This document shows, piece by piece, positions 1 through 11,324 of a stretch of DNA of 64,000 bases. Below the pieces are notes generated by a model, which searched no databases, was not told where the DNA came from, and worked only from the letters and a program-made list of their open reading frames with translations. The position numbers and the translations under genes were made by a program. The stretch is from Zygnema cylindricum (lineage: Eukaryota > Streptophyta > Zygnematophyceae > Zygnematales > Zygnemataceae): positions 33,501 through 97,500 of the forward strand of contig JBBHKE010001874.1 in NCBI GenBank assembly GCA_037447655.1, written 5' to 3'. Numbering within the stretch: position 1 is the first letter of the stretch; each line of letters opens with the position of its first letter.

Positions 1-1715
1 GAAGTAATCGAGCGAATAAAAGAAAAGCTCCTGAGAGATTAACTCTTCATATTAATGTTAAGGATTAGTCGGTTTATTTTATTTAAGATGCTAGGTTAAA
101 TGAGTTTCTTTTATAGCAATTACTGAGTGAGCCTCTGAATAGGGATCCTAAGTCTTATTCAAAAGTTGTAGCTTCAAGTGATTGGAATAAAAAATGGAAA
201 CTAGCTTTTGAGAAAAAACATAAGTCTATTATTGATAATTGGACATTTGAAGAAGTAGTTTTACCAGAGGGAAAAAAAGTTATTGATTGTAAATGGGTAT
301 TTAAAACTAAGACGGGTGCCTCAGGTTAAATTATTAAATATAAAGCAAGATTAGTTGGTAAAGAGCAAGATTAGTTGGTAAAGGTTTTCACCAGAAAGAA
401 GGTATAGACTGTACAGAAACATATGCACCTGTAGTTAAGTTTGATAGTTTAAGTATCATTATTGCGATTGCTGCTGCTAAAGGAAAGCATATCCACCAAA
501 TGGATGTGGAAACTGCTTTTCTAAATGGAGAATTAGAAGAAGAAGTTTATATGAAGATTCCAGAAGGAGTTTTGGGCAAACCTGGACACATGTGAAAGTT
601 GAAGAAGTCTCTCTATGGACTCAAGCAAGCACCAAGGACTTGGTATACTCGTCTTCATAAGGTACTTTTGGATTTTGACTTTGTTCGTACATTTTCAGAT
701 TTAGATATTTATGTGAAACGAGATGATCATATTATATTTAGTGTGTATGTTGATGATTTTATTATGATTTCAGATAGTCTTGAAAAGATTAAAGAATTAA
801 AATGTTTTGTTAGTAAATTCTTTAAAGTTACTGATTTAGGAGAAGCTAGGTATATTCTTGGTATTGAGGTGATTAGAGATGAGTCTGGTTCCTTGAAACT
901 TATTCATGAACAATATTGTAAGGAAGTCTTAGCTACGTTCTCTATGTTGAATGCTTAGCCTTTGAGTTCACCTTTAGATCCTAAAGTTCAGTTGAGTAAA
1001 GCAAAAAGTGAGCCAACAATTGATATACCTTATAGAGAAGTTGTTGGTTGTTTGATGTATCTTAATGTTGGAACAGACCAGATATATCAGCTGCTGTTAG
1101 TAGTGTGAGTAACTATTGTCAAACACCTAAGAAGTGTCATTGGGAGAGTGTTAAAAGGATTTTTAGATATTTGGTTGGAACCTTAAGTTATGGTTTAGCT
1201 TATAAGGCGAATTCAGAGTTGGTTTGTTTTGGATATTGTGATTCCGATTGGGGTGGAGACTTCGACACGGGAAAGTCAACATCCGGTTACGCTTTTGTAT
1301 TATGTGGAGGTGCGATTTCATGGAGTTCGAGACTTCAACCTACAATGGCTTTGAGTGTGACCGAGGCCGAATATATGGCGGCTTGCCATGCTGCCAAAGC
1401 TTCAATTTGGTTAAAAGAAATGTTAAGTGAGTTGGGAATTATTGTTAAGTGTATGAAGTTGTTTTCAGATGGTATGTAAAGTATTGTGTTGGCTAAAAAT
1501 CCAGTGTTTCATAAGAGGACTAAGCACATTAAGATTCACTGGCATTTTGTAAGAGACTTTAATAAATGCTGGTGAGGTAGAGTTCATTTTTGTGCCAACA
1601 GGTGAAGAAGTTGCTGACATGTTAACAAAGGTTGTTATGTATGATATATTTGTAAGAGGAAGGGCTAAGTTAGGATTGTTTTCAGTTTTGTTAAGATTTA
1701 AAATAGATTCAACAT
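1..1715 (+). pseudogene. Ty1/copia polyprotein 3' part (RT and RNase H), unit 1
   Basis: Reverse transcriptase and RNase H region of a Ty1/copia element, cut by the left edge of the window. The RT palm motif YVDDF is encoded near 748, and the stretch SLYGLKQAP just after 600 is typical of copia RT. The RNase H part (1105-1479) has the usual DSDWGGD and STSGY blocks and ends with TEAEYMA. The frame is broken repeatedly: in-frame stops lie around 326 and 593 and after 957, and a frameshift precedes 1105. It cannot make a polyprotein. It is nearly identical to 8200-10112, with a few substitutions such as an Arg-to-Met change just after QAP. Confidence 0.93.
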
Positions 1716-1727
1716 TGAGAGGGGGAT
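1716..1727 (+). promoter_or_regulatory. Polypurine tract of copia element, unit 1
   Basis: The purine run GAGAGGGGGA, just before TGTTAGG, is the expected plus-strand primer site at the start of a copia 3' LTR. The same site recurs at 10113-10124. Confidence 0.75.
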
Positions 1728-2927
1728 TGTTAGGATTTACAATGTTAGAATTTATGTTTATGTAATGTTGGTTCATAGTTAGTGTGGTTTAGATTTAGTC
1801 GTGCGTCACTTCGCGTATTTGGTTTTGTTTCGTTTAGTTTTGATTTTGTATTTCGTACGTGTACTGTTACATATACGCGATTTGATTTGTTTTGTTTCAT
1901 TTGAATTCTAGTATAGTACACCGCGAATCGTTATTAGTGTCAATAACTCTAATTTGTGTTCGTAAAATTTTGATTTTTTTTCAAATCGGATAGATGATTT
2001 TTATTTTTCCTTTACGTTAATTAAGGTACCGTACAAAATAGCGTAAAGCCCAAATGTACAGTAAAATCTAAATAGTGTGGTCTATAGTTCATGTCAGACC
2101 TTACATCAATGTACCTTATCAAATGAAAATTTACAAAAAATGAATTAAATCAGACGTGCACGCATAGGAACGTGCGCTCAAAAAAACGGGATTAGTCTGA
2201 CACGTAAATTAGTATGGCATGTACGGATACTTTAAATTCTCGACGGCGTACGATTTCTTATATTTTGTACGGATACATATATTAATGTATATAATCGTAC
2301 GGCGAATATTCCATTTTTGTTGTTCCCAAATTAGCATAAACGCCGAAATTAGAATACACCTTTTTAAAAAAAAAAATCAAATTCTTAATTAGCATCAAGT
2401 ACGGTAATTTTTCATCAACACTATTTAAACTTTGACACTAATAACGATTCACGGTGTACTTCGTGAAGTTTCGTTTCGCGCGACGTACGTCTAGTAGTTT
2501 TGTTTCGCGTAAGTTAAGTTTGCGGTACAAGACTTTGTCAGATTCATTTCTAGTAGTTTCATTTTGCATTGTACCATATATGCGTCTAAGTACATTTTAA
2601 CACTTCTAGAAATAGTGTTATATGTTATTTCCGTGACTAAGTTAAAAAGCCATCGTGTGAGTGTGGTAGAATCAATTTTAGAAAGAAAACTAAGTAAGAG
2701 AAAGTTAGGAATCAATCAAGAGTCAATTAAGGAAGAATGAATTAAAAGAAGTGTAATGTTTAAGGATTTTGTTGATATGAGTTTATAATATTGAGTATTC
2801 AATTCGCCTCTATCTTGGATTATGAGTTTTCAATATGTTGTAATGTTTGATTTAATTTCAGTTTCGCTTCCGCATCAAGACATTTAAGTATTTTTTAGCT
2901 CATTCTGATTGACTGTTATTCCTACCA
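1728..2927 (+). mobile_element. Copia 3' LTR (unit 1) with nested MITE
   Basis: The LTR starts TGTTAGGATTTAC right after the polypurine tract and ends TTATTCCTACCA, matching the end of the 5' LTR at 5068 (TTATTCCTATCA). It measures 1200 bp, of which 538 bp is a nested MITE (1919-2456), so the LTR proper is about 660 bp. It is followed directly by the pyrimidine-rich tract, into which the element appears to have inserted. Confidence 0.85.
1919..2456. mobile_element. Stowaway-like MITE (family S1, long form) in LTR
   Basis: The terminal inverted repeats begin CACCGCGAATCGTTATTAG on the left. The right end, read on the minus strand, is the same with one mismatch (CACCGTGAATCGTTATTAG). TA flanks both sides. 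The 5' LTR at about 4600 shows the same site unoccupied (AGTATAGTACTTCG), so the TA duplication is demonstrated. This points to the Tc1/mariner (Stowaway-type) group. No transposase is encoded. Confidence 0.88.
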
Positions 2928-4041
2928 CTCTCATTCCTCTCTCTGTCACTCCTCTCATTATCGCTCCTCGTACTCTCCCAAATTCTTCCTTATTGACATC
3001 AATTTCACTCTCTCGCTCTTCACATGTCCTCTCGTTACAGCCCTCGTTACCTCACCTCTCGCTCCCCCTCTCCCTCCCCGTCTCTATTTCCCTCTTCCTC
3101 TCCCTCTCTAACTCCCTTTTCCACCTATGTAACTCCTTTTTTTTGCACTCCACTGTATTTTTCCTCTTTATATCATTATCATTCCCCCTCTCTCTACTTG
3201 ACCTACCTTTATTTCTCTCTTCTACAATTCTCCCTCTTTCTCCCCCTCCACCGCTCACTATCACTCCCCCTCTGAGTCTCACCCTCCCCGTTCCGCCCCT
3301 CTCCCTTCACTTTTTCTTTTGGTTTCTTCACCACTTTTTTCTCGTTCACTACCTTTCTCTCGACTTCTCCTCCTTTTATTTCCCCTTTCCAAAATCCTTT
3401 ATTTTTGTATCCCCATTTCTATCCCTTCCACCTCTCTTTTCTCTCTCTCGCTTCTGCTCTCCTTCCCCTTCCTCTCAATCCTCTATTCTTTTCCTCCTCA
3501 AAATTGTTTCCACTCTTTCCCTCCGGACTTTTTCTCCCTCTTGTTATTCCTAAAATACCCCCCCTCCCTATCTTTTACATTTCCACTTCCCCTCTCCTTT
3601 CTCTCTCTTCTCATTTGTTTTCCTCCCTCCCCTTCTCTTCCTCTCTCCCTTCCCCTCTCGGCCTCGCTCTTCCTTTTCCTTGTCCTCTTCCTCTTCCTCT
3701 CCCTCTCCATCCTTCTCTTAATTTTTTTTCTTCGTTGTTCCGATCACTTTTTCCCCCTCCAATTCTCTCTTCCTTACTCCTTTCTCTCCCTCTCCCTCGC
3801 ACCCTCACTCCCCTCTCTCGCACCTTCACTCCTCACTCCTCTCCCTCTCCCATTCCCTAAATTACCTTTCTCTTGACTTCTCCTTTTTTGGTTTCCCCTT
3901 TCCAAAATCTTATGTTTTTCGGTCCCCGTTTCCCTCCCTTCCATCTCTCATTTTCCTCTCTCGCATCTTCTCTCCCTCCCTTTCCTCACAATCATCTATA
4001 CTTTTCCTCGAAATTGTTTCCACTCTTTCCCTCCCGTTCTG
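2928..4041 (+). repeat. Pyrimidine-rich tract 1
   Basis: About 1.1 kb in which the plus strand is almost all C and T (CTCTCCCTC, TTTCCCTC and similar), with only short mixed-sequence interruptions. Homologous tracts, sharing the same order of imperfect motifs, lie at 11325, 19691 and 29690. It is therefore a dispersed repeat and not a random microsatellite. The long Leu/Ser/Pro/Phe-rich frames on the plus strand and Arg/Glu/Gly-rich frames on the minus strand follow from this composition and are not genes. Confidence 0.9.
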
Positions 4042-4172
4042 ACGGTTGCGATTGAAAGTAGCATTCTTAGCTTCCGATTGGCGGTTTCAAATTGAAAATC
4101 CGACAATTGTGTACGGAGAAAAAATGTTTTAAGTGAATAAAAAATTGATAACACTAATAGCGATACACGTTG
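4042..4172. mobile_element. S2 MITE, right half only
   Basis: Contains the right half of the small S2 MITE family: the internal block reading CGATTGGCGGTTTCAAATTG, then GTACGGAGAAAA, then the end ACTAATAGCGATACACGTTG followed by TA. The left half is missing. The same truncated copy lies at 12438-12569 and near 21885-22015, so it predates both duplications. Confidence 0.75.
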
Positions 4173-4254
4173 TACCTTTCTCCTTGGCCGTCCACTTACG
4201 AACGCGTTGGATTGGTCGTTAACATACACCAATTAGGAAAGAGATGTCACGGTA

Positions 4255-4391
4255 CACCTTGAATCTCTATTAGAATTAATAATTTTTTCGCCACTCAAAG
4301 CATATTTTTTCCGAACACACTTGTCAAATTTTCAATTTGAGACCGCCAAATAGAAGCTCAGAATCTTAATTTTCAATCTCGACCGTCAGAA
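4255..4391. mobile_element. S2 MITE truncated at a duplication junction
   Basis: Starts TA then CACCTTGAATC and matches the first 135 bp of the complete MITE at 12652-12868. It then breaks off near 4391, where sequence like that at 19750 (CCAATATCCCTTTTT) begins. The break marks the junction of the 8.2-8.4-kb tandem duplication. Confidence 0.75.
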
Positions 4392-4576
4392 CCAAATCCG
4401 GCCAATATCCCTTTTTCGCTCTCTTTCTTCTCCCTCTCACTCTCTTTTTTTCTCTCTCGCTCCTTTCACTTTTTCTATTTTCTTCAACACTCATCACTTT
4501 TAATCACTGTGGTTACATTTTATCTCTCTCTAGTTCCCACTCTTCCCCACTCTTCCCTCTCCCGTCTTCTTTCGCT
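4392..4576 (+). repeat. Pyrimidine-rich sequence left of truncated 5' LTR
   Basis: CT-rich sequence matching the start of the dispersed tract at 19740-19930, including the island CATCACTTT(T/C)AATCACTGTGG. It joins directly to the truncated 5' LTR near 4577. Confidence 0.7.
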
Positions 4577-5068
4577 TTCGTTTGAATTCTAGTATAGTAC
4601 TTCGGGAAGTTTTGTTTCGCGCGACGGACGTCTAGTAGTTTCGTTTCGCGTAAGTTAAGTTTGCCGTACAAGACTTTGTCACATTCATTTCTAGTAGTTT
4701 CATTTTGAGTTGTACCATATTTGCGTCTAAGTACATTTTGACGCTTCTAGAAATAGTGTTCTAGATTATTTCTGTGGCTAAGTTAAAAAGCCATTGTGTG
4801 AGTGTGGTAGAATCAATTTTAGAAAGAAAACTAAGTAAGAGAAAGTTAGGAATCAATCAAGAGTCAATTAAGGAAGAATGAATTAAAAGAAGTGTAATGT
4901 TTAAGGATTGAATTGATATGAGTTTATTTTATTGAGTATTCGATTTGCCTCTATCTTGGATTATGAGTTTTCAATATGTTGTAATGTTTGATTTAATTTC
5001 AATTTCGCTTCCGCATCAAGACATTGAAATATTTGTGAGCGCATTCCGATTGACTCTTATTCCTATCA
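4577..5068 (+). mobile_element. Copia 5' LTR (5'-truncated), unit 2
   Basis: Homologous to the LTR at 1728-2927 from TTTGAATTCTAGTATAGTAC onward, but the first roughly 180 bp are missing. The MITE present in the 3' LTRs is absent, which gives the empty site. It ends TTATTCCTATCA, just upstream of the primer binding site. Confidence 0.82.
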
Positions 5069-5076
5069 ATTGAAAT

Positions 5077-5088
5077 TGGTATCGGAGC
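5077..5088 (+). promoter_or_regulatory. Primer binding site (initiator tRNA-Met)
   Basis: TGGTATCGGAGC, 8 bp after the LTR end, differs at one base from the TGGTATCAGAGC complement of plant initiator tRNA-Met used by most Ty1/copia elements. Confidence 0.85.
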
Positions 5089-5149
5089 AGTGTTTATTTC
5101 ATTTAGATTTGAGTTAAAAAATTGATTAAGAATTGAGAGTTTATAAGTT

Positions 5150-5863
5150 ATGGTGGAGGAATACTCCGCAAAGAAAGAAGACACTGAAGTCAGTTTTGGA
5201 CTTGGAGAATTGGAGAAGCTATCAATGACTAAGGAGAGTCGCATAATTCAGTTTGATCCAGCAAGTAAAGATGAACTTTACGAATTTCTAAAGGCGAAAA
5301 GAAAAGGTCAATCATTCGGTAAAACTCCTACCTTTGGTGGCAATTCAGATGATGAGAGCTCTAAGGAGAAAGTCAAAAAGGGCAAAAAAGAAGTCCCATT
5401 TTATGATCATGATGATGAGTCAAGTTCAGGTGAAGAGTCAAATTATAAGGTGTCTTCTAAGACTATCATACTTAAAGGAAATAATTATCCTGTATGGACG
5501 AGATATATTCAGGGAACCTTTACTCTAAAGAAATTGTGGAAAATACTTACAAGAGAAGAGAAAATATTATTAGATGCAAAAGGAAGGAAAAAGTGGGATG
5601 CTAAAGATATGGCAGAGTAGAAGTAGTTCGGTTCATGATCATATGTTAACTCATGATACAGCTCATGCTTGTTGGACTCATCTACAAAATTTGCATGAGA
5701 AAGGACTCGCAACTAGGTCTAATTATGTATTTCAAGAGTTTATTCAGTTTAGGATGATGACTAGTAATGAGTCGATTGATGATGCTCTAAAAAGATTTAA
5801 TGTTTTGATAGAGCAGTTGAATAGCGCAGGAAAGTGCGCTAAAGTTTCCTCCAAAAGATGAAA
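5150..5863 (+). pseudogene. Copia gag (capsid) remnant
   Basis: The start codon at 5150 follows the primer site by 60 bp. The first frame (to 5620) has an acidic/basic N-terminus followed by a block reading LKGNNYPVWTRYIQGTF, typical of the copia gag N-domain. After a stop and frame change, the second part (about 5600-5860) reads THDTAHACWTHLQNLHEK and continues with a UBN2-type gag segment. The frame is lost again near 5860. A 50-bp stretch is duplicated near 5955-6045. Confidence 0.82.
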
Positions 5864-6084
5864 AGGTATTTGTGTTTCGCAATAGATTACCATCTAAGAT
5901 TGATGTCACAGTAAAAGTCATAAGATCTGCAGAGAAACCCACTTTTGATTTTTCTATTAACCTTCTAAAAGGTGCAGAGAAGAGTAAAGAGAAAAAAAGT
6001 ACTTTGCTATTAACCTTCTAAAAGGTGCACAGAAGAGTAAAGAGAAAGAAAGTAGAGGATTTGGAAATAGTAATGTAAACCTCA

Positions 6085-6852
6085 ATGACACGTGACACGT
6101 TTGTCAGAGGTATATTTTCTTTACATGGTCGTGGAGGTAGAGGAAGGTTTAGATCAAGAGGGGGTAGAAACAATTTTCAGTATTCACGTTTTAGAAGAGG
6201 TTATTGCGATCAGGGTGATCTAAGTCATGTTATTTGTTATAAGTGTAATAAAGAAGGACATATGGCTATTAACTCTCCAAATAGGGAAAATCAATGCAAT
6301 ATTTGTTCGAAATGGGGACATGTTAGTGCTCAGTGTTTTCAACAAAATGGAGGAGGATCATCTTACTCGGAAAGAGGAAGAGGTCGAAGTGGAAAACGAG
6401 GACGAGGTGGTGGAAGATTTGGACAATCACGTGGAGGAGGATATCAAACCCACTATTCAGATTTAATTGACAATCAAGGCGATAAGTCTATAAACTTTTC
6501 TATGATGATGAAAGAAGATGGAAATGTTGTTGCCAATTCTGCAAATTCTGCATGTGGGAGGCAAAGTTTTAAAGATTGGATAGTTGATTCAAGTGCAACT
6601 CATCATGTTTGTAGTGAACTTAGTTTGTTTACGGATTTGAGAAAGCTTACAATTCCTAAAACTATTACGGTTGCTAGTGGACATGTTGTGCCAATAGATA
6701 TAGTGGGAAATGTCAGATTTAATTTACCTGTTAAGAATGTGAATGGTCAAATTGTTGTAAAGAAAGTTAATTTGAACAATACTTTGTATTTTCTTGATAG
6801 AGTTGGAAACCTTGTTAGTGTTCCTCAGATACAAAGGAATGAATGGTGGTAG
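6085..6852 (+). pseudogene. Copia nucleocapsid and protease remnant
   Basis: An Arg/Gly-rich leader is followed by two zinc knuckles. The first (residues 51-64) reads CYKCNKEGH and then has Ser where the last Cys should be. The second (71-84) is a perfect CX2CX4HX4C. A second RG-rich stretch follows, then the protease active site as DSSATHH. The conserved Gly of the D-S/T-G triad is Ser, so activity is doubtful. A stop follows LVSVPQIQRNEWW. Confidence 0.85.
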
Positions 6853-6959
6853 AGTAACTTCGTTTGAAAATGGAAGGATAATTTTCCAAGATAGAGAAGG
6901 AAATCAATTTGGAGAAGATTATGTAACTCATTGTTTGCAAAGTAAGTTAAAATAGATTA

Positions 6960-7740
6960 GACCAAAGAAAGATCACAGTTCAGTAATTTTAGTCAATGCT
7001 ATAATTTTTGAAAGAGGAGATCTAAGTTTATGGCATCATAGACTTTGTCATACTTTTGAGTTTAACATAAAGAATATGATGAAAATTGCAGCAGTGAGAG
7101 GATTAGACTGTGTTTCGGGAGAGAAAGTTCAAGGTTGTAATGGTTGCAGCAAAGGGAAACAAAATAGAAAATCTCATTCTCAAAAAGATGTGAAGTATAG
7201 AAATAGTGCTCCCCTTGAGCTTGTTCATGTAGACTTATGCGAAGACATCAAACCAGTAAGTCTAGGAGGACATAAGAATACCTTTGTAATTGTGGATGAT
7301 TTTAGTTGAAAGAGTTGGGCATATTTGTTGAAACATAAGTCAGAAGCCTTATATAAGTTTTAAGAATTTGTTGGAATAGTAGAAAGAGAAACGGATATAA
7401 ATTTAAAAGCAATAAGATCAGATAATAGAGAATAATTTGTTGCTTTTAAAAGATTTTATCAAAAAAAATGGATTACGCAACAATTTACAGCTGCATACTC
7501 ACTTGAGTCTAATGGAATTGCTGAGAGGAAGAATGTGACACTTCAAGAGATGGTTATAGCTATGTTGCATTGCACAAAACATAGTGTGAGGTTTTGGGGA
7601 GAAGTTGTTCTTACAGCAAATTACATTTGTAACAGAAGACTAAATTCGGTTTCTGGAGGTAAGAGGCCTAAAGAATTATGGAGTGGCAAGATTCCATCAG
7701 TTTGACATTTGAGTTTTTGGGGATGTCGAGCCACTGTCTA
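6960..7740 (+). pseudogene. Copia integrase remnant
   Basis: The GAG-pre-integrase block (LWHHRLCHT, about 7029) and CX2C part (GCNGCSKGKQ) precede the core. The core has ELVHVDLCEDI with the first catalytic Asp and a VDDFS block before the stop at 7307. After that stop, the second catalytic region (IRSDNRE) runs into another stop. The third catalytic position survives in NGIAERKN near 7515. At least three stops make it inactive. Confidence 0.85.
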
Positions 7741-7868
7741 CAACGAGAAAGGATATCGAACTGAATTTCAGTCCAAAAACTTGGACGCAAATCTTTGTTG
7801 GATATAGTCCAAATTCAAGGTACATGGTTTTCAATACATCTACTTGAACGGTTGTCGAATCGAGAAAT

Positions 7869-8267
7869 GTGGAGTTTCACGAAGATTTGGCGAATGCAAT
7901 AGAGTTCACAAACGATAAGGAAGAAAGTTTAGATTTTGAGGAAGACAACAATTTGGAGGAGCTCAAATTTGATGACGAGAGTGACGAAGAGGAGGAAGAA
8001 GAAATTCCATTGAAATATAAGAAATCTATTATAGTTGGTAAGAGATCTGAATCTTCCCAATCAGATTCTGAAAGTTTGAAAAGTGATAATGGAAGTCAAA
8101 GTTCTAAGTCTAGTGAAAGAACCCTTAGCAAACAAAAAAGTGAATGTAGTTTGCAGGGTGAGAAAGATGATGTTGTTGAAGAAGAGGTTGTTGTTAGAAG
8201 AAGTAATCGAGCGAATAAAAGAAAAGCTCCTGAGAGATTAACTCTTCATATTAATGTTAAGGATTAG
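7869..8267 (+). pseudogene. Acidic integrase-RT linker of copia polyprotein
   Basis: An open frame of 132 codons rich in Glu, Asp and Ser, ending in a basic patch RRSNRANKRKAPERLTL. Acidic linkers ending in R-R-S-x-R are usual just before the copia RT domain. A stop at 8265 separates it from RT. Confidence 0.7.
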
Positions 8268-10112
8268 TCGGTTTATTTTATTTAAGATGCTAGGTTAAAT
8301 GAGTTTCTTTTATAGCAATTACTGAGTGAGCCTCTGAATAGGGATCCTAAGTCTTATTCAAAAGTTGTAGCTTCAAGTGATTGGAATAAAAAATGGAAAC
8401 TAGCTTTTGAGAAAAAACATAAGTCTATTATTGATAATTGGACATTTGAAGAAGTAGTTTTACCAGAGGGAAAAAAAGTTATTGATTGTAAATGGGTATT
8501 TAAAACTAAGACGGGTGCCTCAGGTTAAATTATTAAATATAAAGCAAGATTAGTTGGTAAAGAGCAAGATTAGTTGGTAAAGGTTTTCACCAGAAAGAAG
8601 GTATAGACTGTACAGAAACATATGCACCTGTAGTTAAGTTTGATAGTTTAAGTATCATTATTGCGATTGCTGCTGCTAAAGGAAAGCATATCCACCAAAT
8701 GGATGTGGAAACTGCTTTTCTAAATGGAGAATTAGAAGAAGAAGTTTATATGAAGATTCCAGAAGGAGTTTTGGGCAAACCTGGACACATGTGAAAGTTG
8801 AAGAAGTCTCTCTATGGACTCAAGCAAGCACCAATGACTTGGTATACTCGTCTTCATAAGGTACTTTTGGATTTTGACTTTGTTCGTACATTTTCAGATT
8901 TAGATATTTATGTGAAACGAGATGATCATATTATATTTAGTGTGTATGTTGATGATTTTATTATGATTTCAGATAGTCTTGAAAAGATTAAAGAATTAAA
9001 ATGTTTTGTTAGTAAATTCTTTAAAGTTACTGATTTAGGAGAAGCTAGGTATATTCTTGGTATTGAGGTGATTAGAGATGAGTCTGGTTCCTTGAAACTT
9101 ATTCATGAACAATATTGTAAGGAAGTCTTAGCTACGTTCTCTATGTTGAATGCTTAGCCTTTGAGTTCACCTTTAGATCCTAAAGTTCAGTTGAGTAAAG
9201 CAAAAAGTGAGCCAACAATTGATATACCTTATAGAGAAGTTGTTGGTTGTTTGATTGGTATTGAGGTGATTAGAGATGAGTCTGGTTCCTTGAAACTTAG
9301 TCATGAACAATATTGTAAGGAAGTCTTAGCTACGTTCTCTATGTTTAATGCTTAGCCTTTGAGTTCACCTTTAGATCCTAAAGTTCAGTTGAGTAAAGCA
9401 AAAAGTGAGCCAACAATTGATATACCTTATAGAGAAGTTGTTGGTTGTTTGATGTATCTTAATGTTGGAACAGACCAGATATATCAGCTGCTGTTAGTAG
9501 TGTGAGTAACTATTGTCAAACACCTAAGAAGTGTCATTGGGAGAGTGTTAAAAGGATTTTTAGATATTTGGTTGGAACCTTAAGTTATGGTTTAGCTTAT
9601 AAGGCGAATTCAGAGTTGGTTTGTTTTGGATATTGTGATTCCGATTGGGGTGGAGACTTCGACACGGGAAAGTCAACATCCGGTTACGCTTTTGTATTAT
9701 GTGGAGGTGCGATTTCATGGAGTTCGAGACTTCAACCTACAATGGCTTTGAGTGTGACCGAGGCCGAATATATGGCGGCTTGCCATGCTGCCAAAGCTTC
9801 AATTTGGTTAAAAGAAATGTTAAGTGAGTTGGGAATTATTGTTAAGTGTATGAAGTTGTTTTCAGATGGTATGTAAAGTATTGTGTTGGCTAAAAATCCA
9901 GTGTTTCATAAGAGGACTAAGCACATTAAGATTCACTGGCATTTTGTAAGAGACTTTAATAAATGCTGGTGAGGTAGAGTTCATTTTTGTGCCAACGGGT
10001 GAAGAAGTTGCTGACATGTTAACAAAGGTTGTTATGTATGATATATTTGTAAGAGGAAGGGCTAAGTTAGGATTGTTTTCAGTTTTGTTAAGATTTAAAA
10101 TAGATTCAACAT
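8268..10112 (+). pseudogene. Copia RT and RNase H remnant, unit 2
   Basis: The same RT and RNase H region as at the start of the window: YVDDF near 8947 and the RNase H block at 9502-9876 (DSDWGGD, STSGY, TEAEYMA). In-frame stops near 8525 and 8792 and after 9156, plus frameshifts, disable it. It carries an extra internal duplication at 9058-9453 that unit 1 lacks. Confidence 0.92.
9058..9453 (+). repeat. 198-bp direct duplication within RT region
   Basis: Two tandem copies of a 198-bp segment starting TGGTATTGAGGTGATTAGAG, at 9058 and 9256, differ by only a few bases. Unit 1 has a single copy, so this arose after, or was lost since, the 8.2-8.4-kb duplication. Confidence 0.93.
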
Positions 10113-10124
10113 TGAGAGGGGGAT

Positions 10125-11324
10125 TGTTAGGATTTACAATGTTAGAATTTATGTTTATGTAATGTTGGTTCATAGTTAGTGTGGTTTAGATTTAGTCGTG
10201 CGTCACTTCGCGTATTTGGTTTTGTTTCGTTTAGTTTTGATTTTGTATTTCGTACGTGTACTGTTACATATACGCGATTTGATTTGTTTTGTTTCATTTG
10301 AATTCTAGTATAGTACACCGCGAATCGTTATTAGTGTCAATAACTCTAATTTGTGTTCGTAAAATTTTGATTTTTTTTCAAATCGGATAGATGATTTTTA
10401 TTTTTCCTTTACGTTAATTAAGGTACCGTACAAAATAGCGTAAAGCCCAAATGTACAGTAAAATCTAAATAGTGTGGTCTATAGTTCATGTCAGACCTTA
10501 CATCAATGTACCTTATCAAATGAAAATTTACAAAAAATGAATTAAATCAGACGTGCACGCATAGGAACGTGCGCTCAAAAAAACGGGATTAGTCTGACAC
10601 GTAAATTAGTATGGCATGTACGGATACTTTAAATTCTCGACGGCGTACGATTTCTTATATTTTGTACGGATACATATATTAATGTATATAATCGTACGGC
10701 GAATATTCCATTTTTGTTGTTCCCAAATTAGCATAAACGCCGAAATTAGAATACACCTTTTTAAAAAAAAAAATCAAATTCTTAATTAGCATCAAGTACG
10801 GTAATTTTTCATCAACACTATTTAAACTTTGACACTAATAACGATTCACGGTGTACTTCGTGAAGTTTCGTTTCGCGCGACGTACGTCTAGTAGTTTTGT
10901 TTCGCGTAAGTTAAGTTTGCGGTACAAGACTTTGTCAGATTCATTTCTAGTAGTTTCATTTTGCATTGTACCATATATGCGTCTAAGTACATTTTAACAC
11001 TTCTAGAAATAGTGTTATATGTTATTTCCGTGACTAAGTTAAAAAGCCATCGTGTGAGTGTGGTAGAATCAATTTTAGAAAGAAAACTAAGTAAGAGAAA
11101 GTTAGGAATCAATCAAGAGTCAATTAAGGAAGAATGAATTAAAAGAAGTGTAATGTTTAAGGATTTTGTTGATATGAGTTTATAATATTGAGTATTCAAT
11201 TCGCCTCTATCTTGGATTATGAGTTTTCAATATGTTGTAATGTTTGATTTAATTTCAGTTTCGCTTCCGCATCAAGACATTTAAGTATTTTTTAGCTCAT
11301 TCTGATTGACTGTTATTCCTACCA
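10125..11324 (+). mobile_element. Copia 3' LTR, unit 2, with nested MITE
   Basis: The counterpart of 1728-2927 (offset 8397), preceded by the polypurine tract at 10113-10124. It contains the S1 MITE at 10316-10853 at the same position, so the MITE inserted before the tandem duplication. Confidence 0.88.
10316..10853. mobile_element. Stowaway-like MITE S1, second copy
   Basis: The duplicate of the element at 1919-2456, with the same inverted ends and TA flanks. Confidence 0.88.

Larger units (their letters stand above)
4577..11324 (+). mobile_element. Ty1/copia retrotransposon, decayed, near full length
   Basis: Order: truncated 5' LTR, primer site, gag, zinc knuckles, protease, integrase, RT, RNase H, polypurine tract, 3' LTR. 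Integrase before RT defines Ty1/copia. Every domain can be recognised, but each coding block is separated by stops or frameshifts and the 5' LTR is truncated, so it is non-autonomous. Its flanks are pyrimidine-rich on both sides. Confidence 0.92.

Noticed and set aside
2909-3876. Long Leu/Ser/Pro-rich open frames in the pyrimidine tracts (also at 11306-12273, 20387-20785, 29654-31032) and Arg/Glu-rich frames opposite
   Set aside because: They follow from CT composition, occur in several frames at once and have no domain features. The tracts are non-coding repeats.
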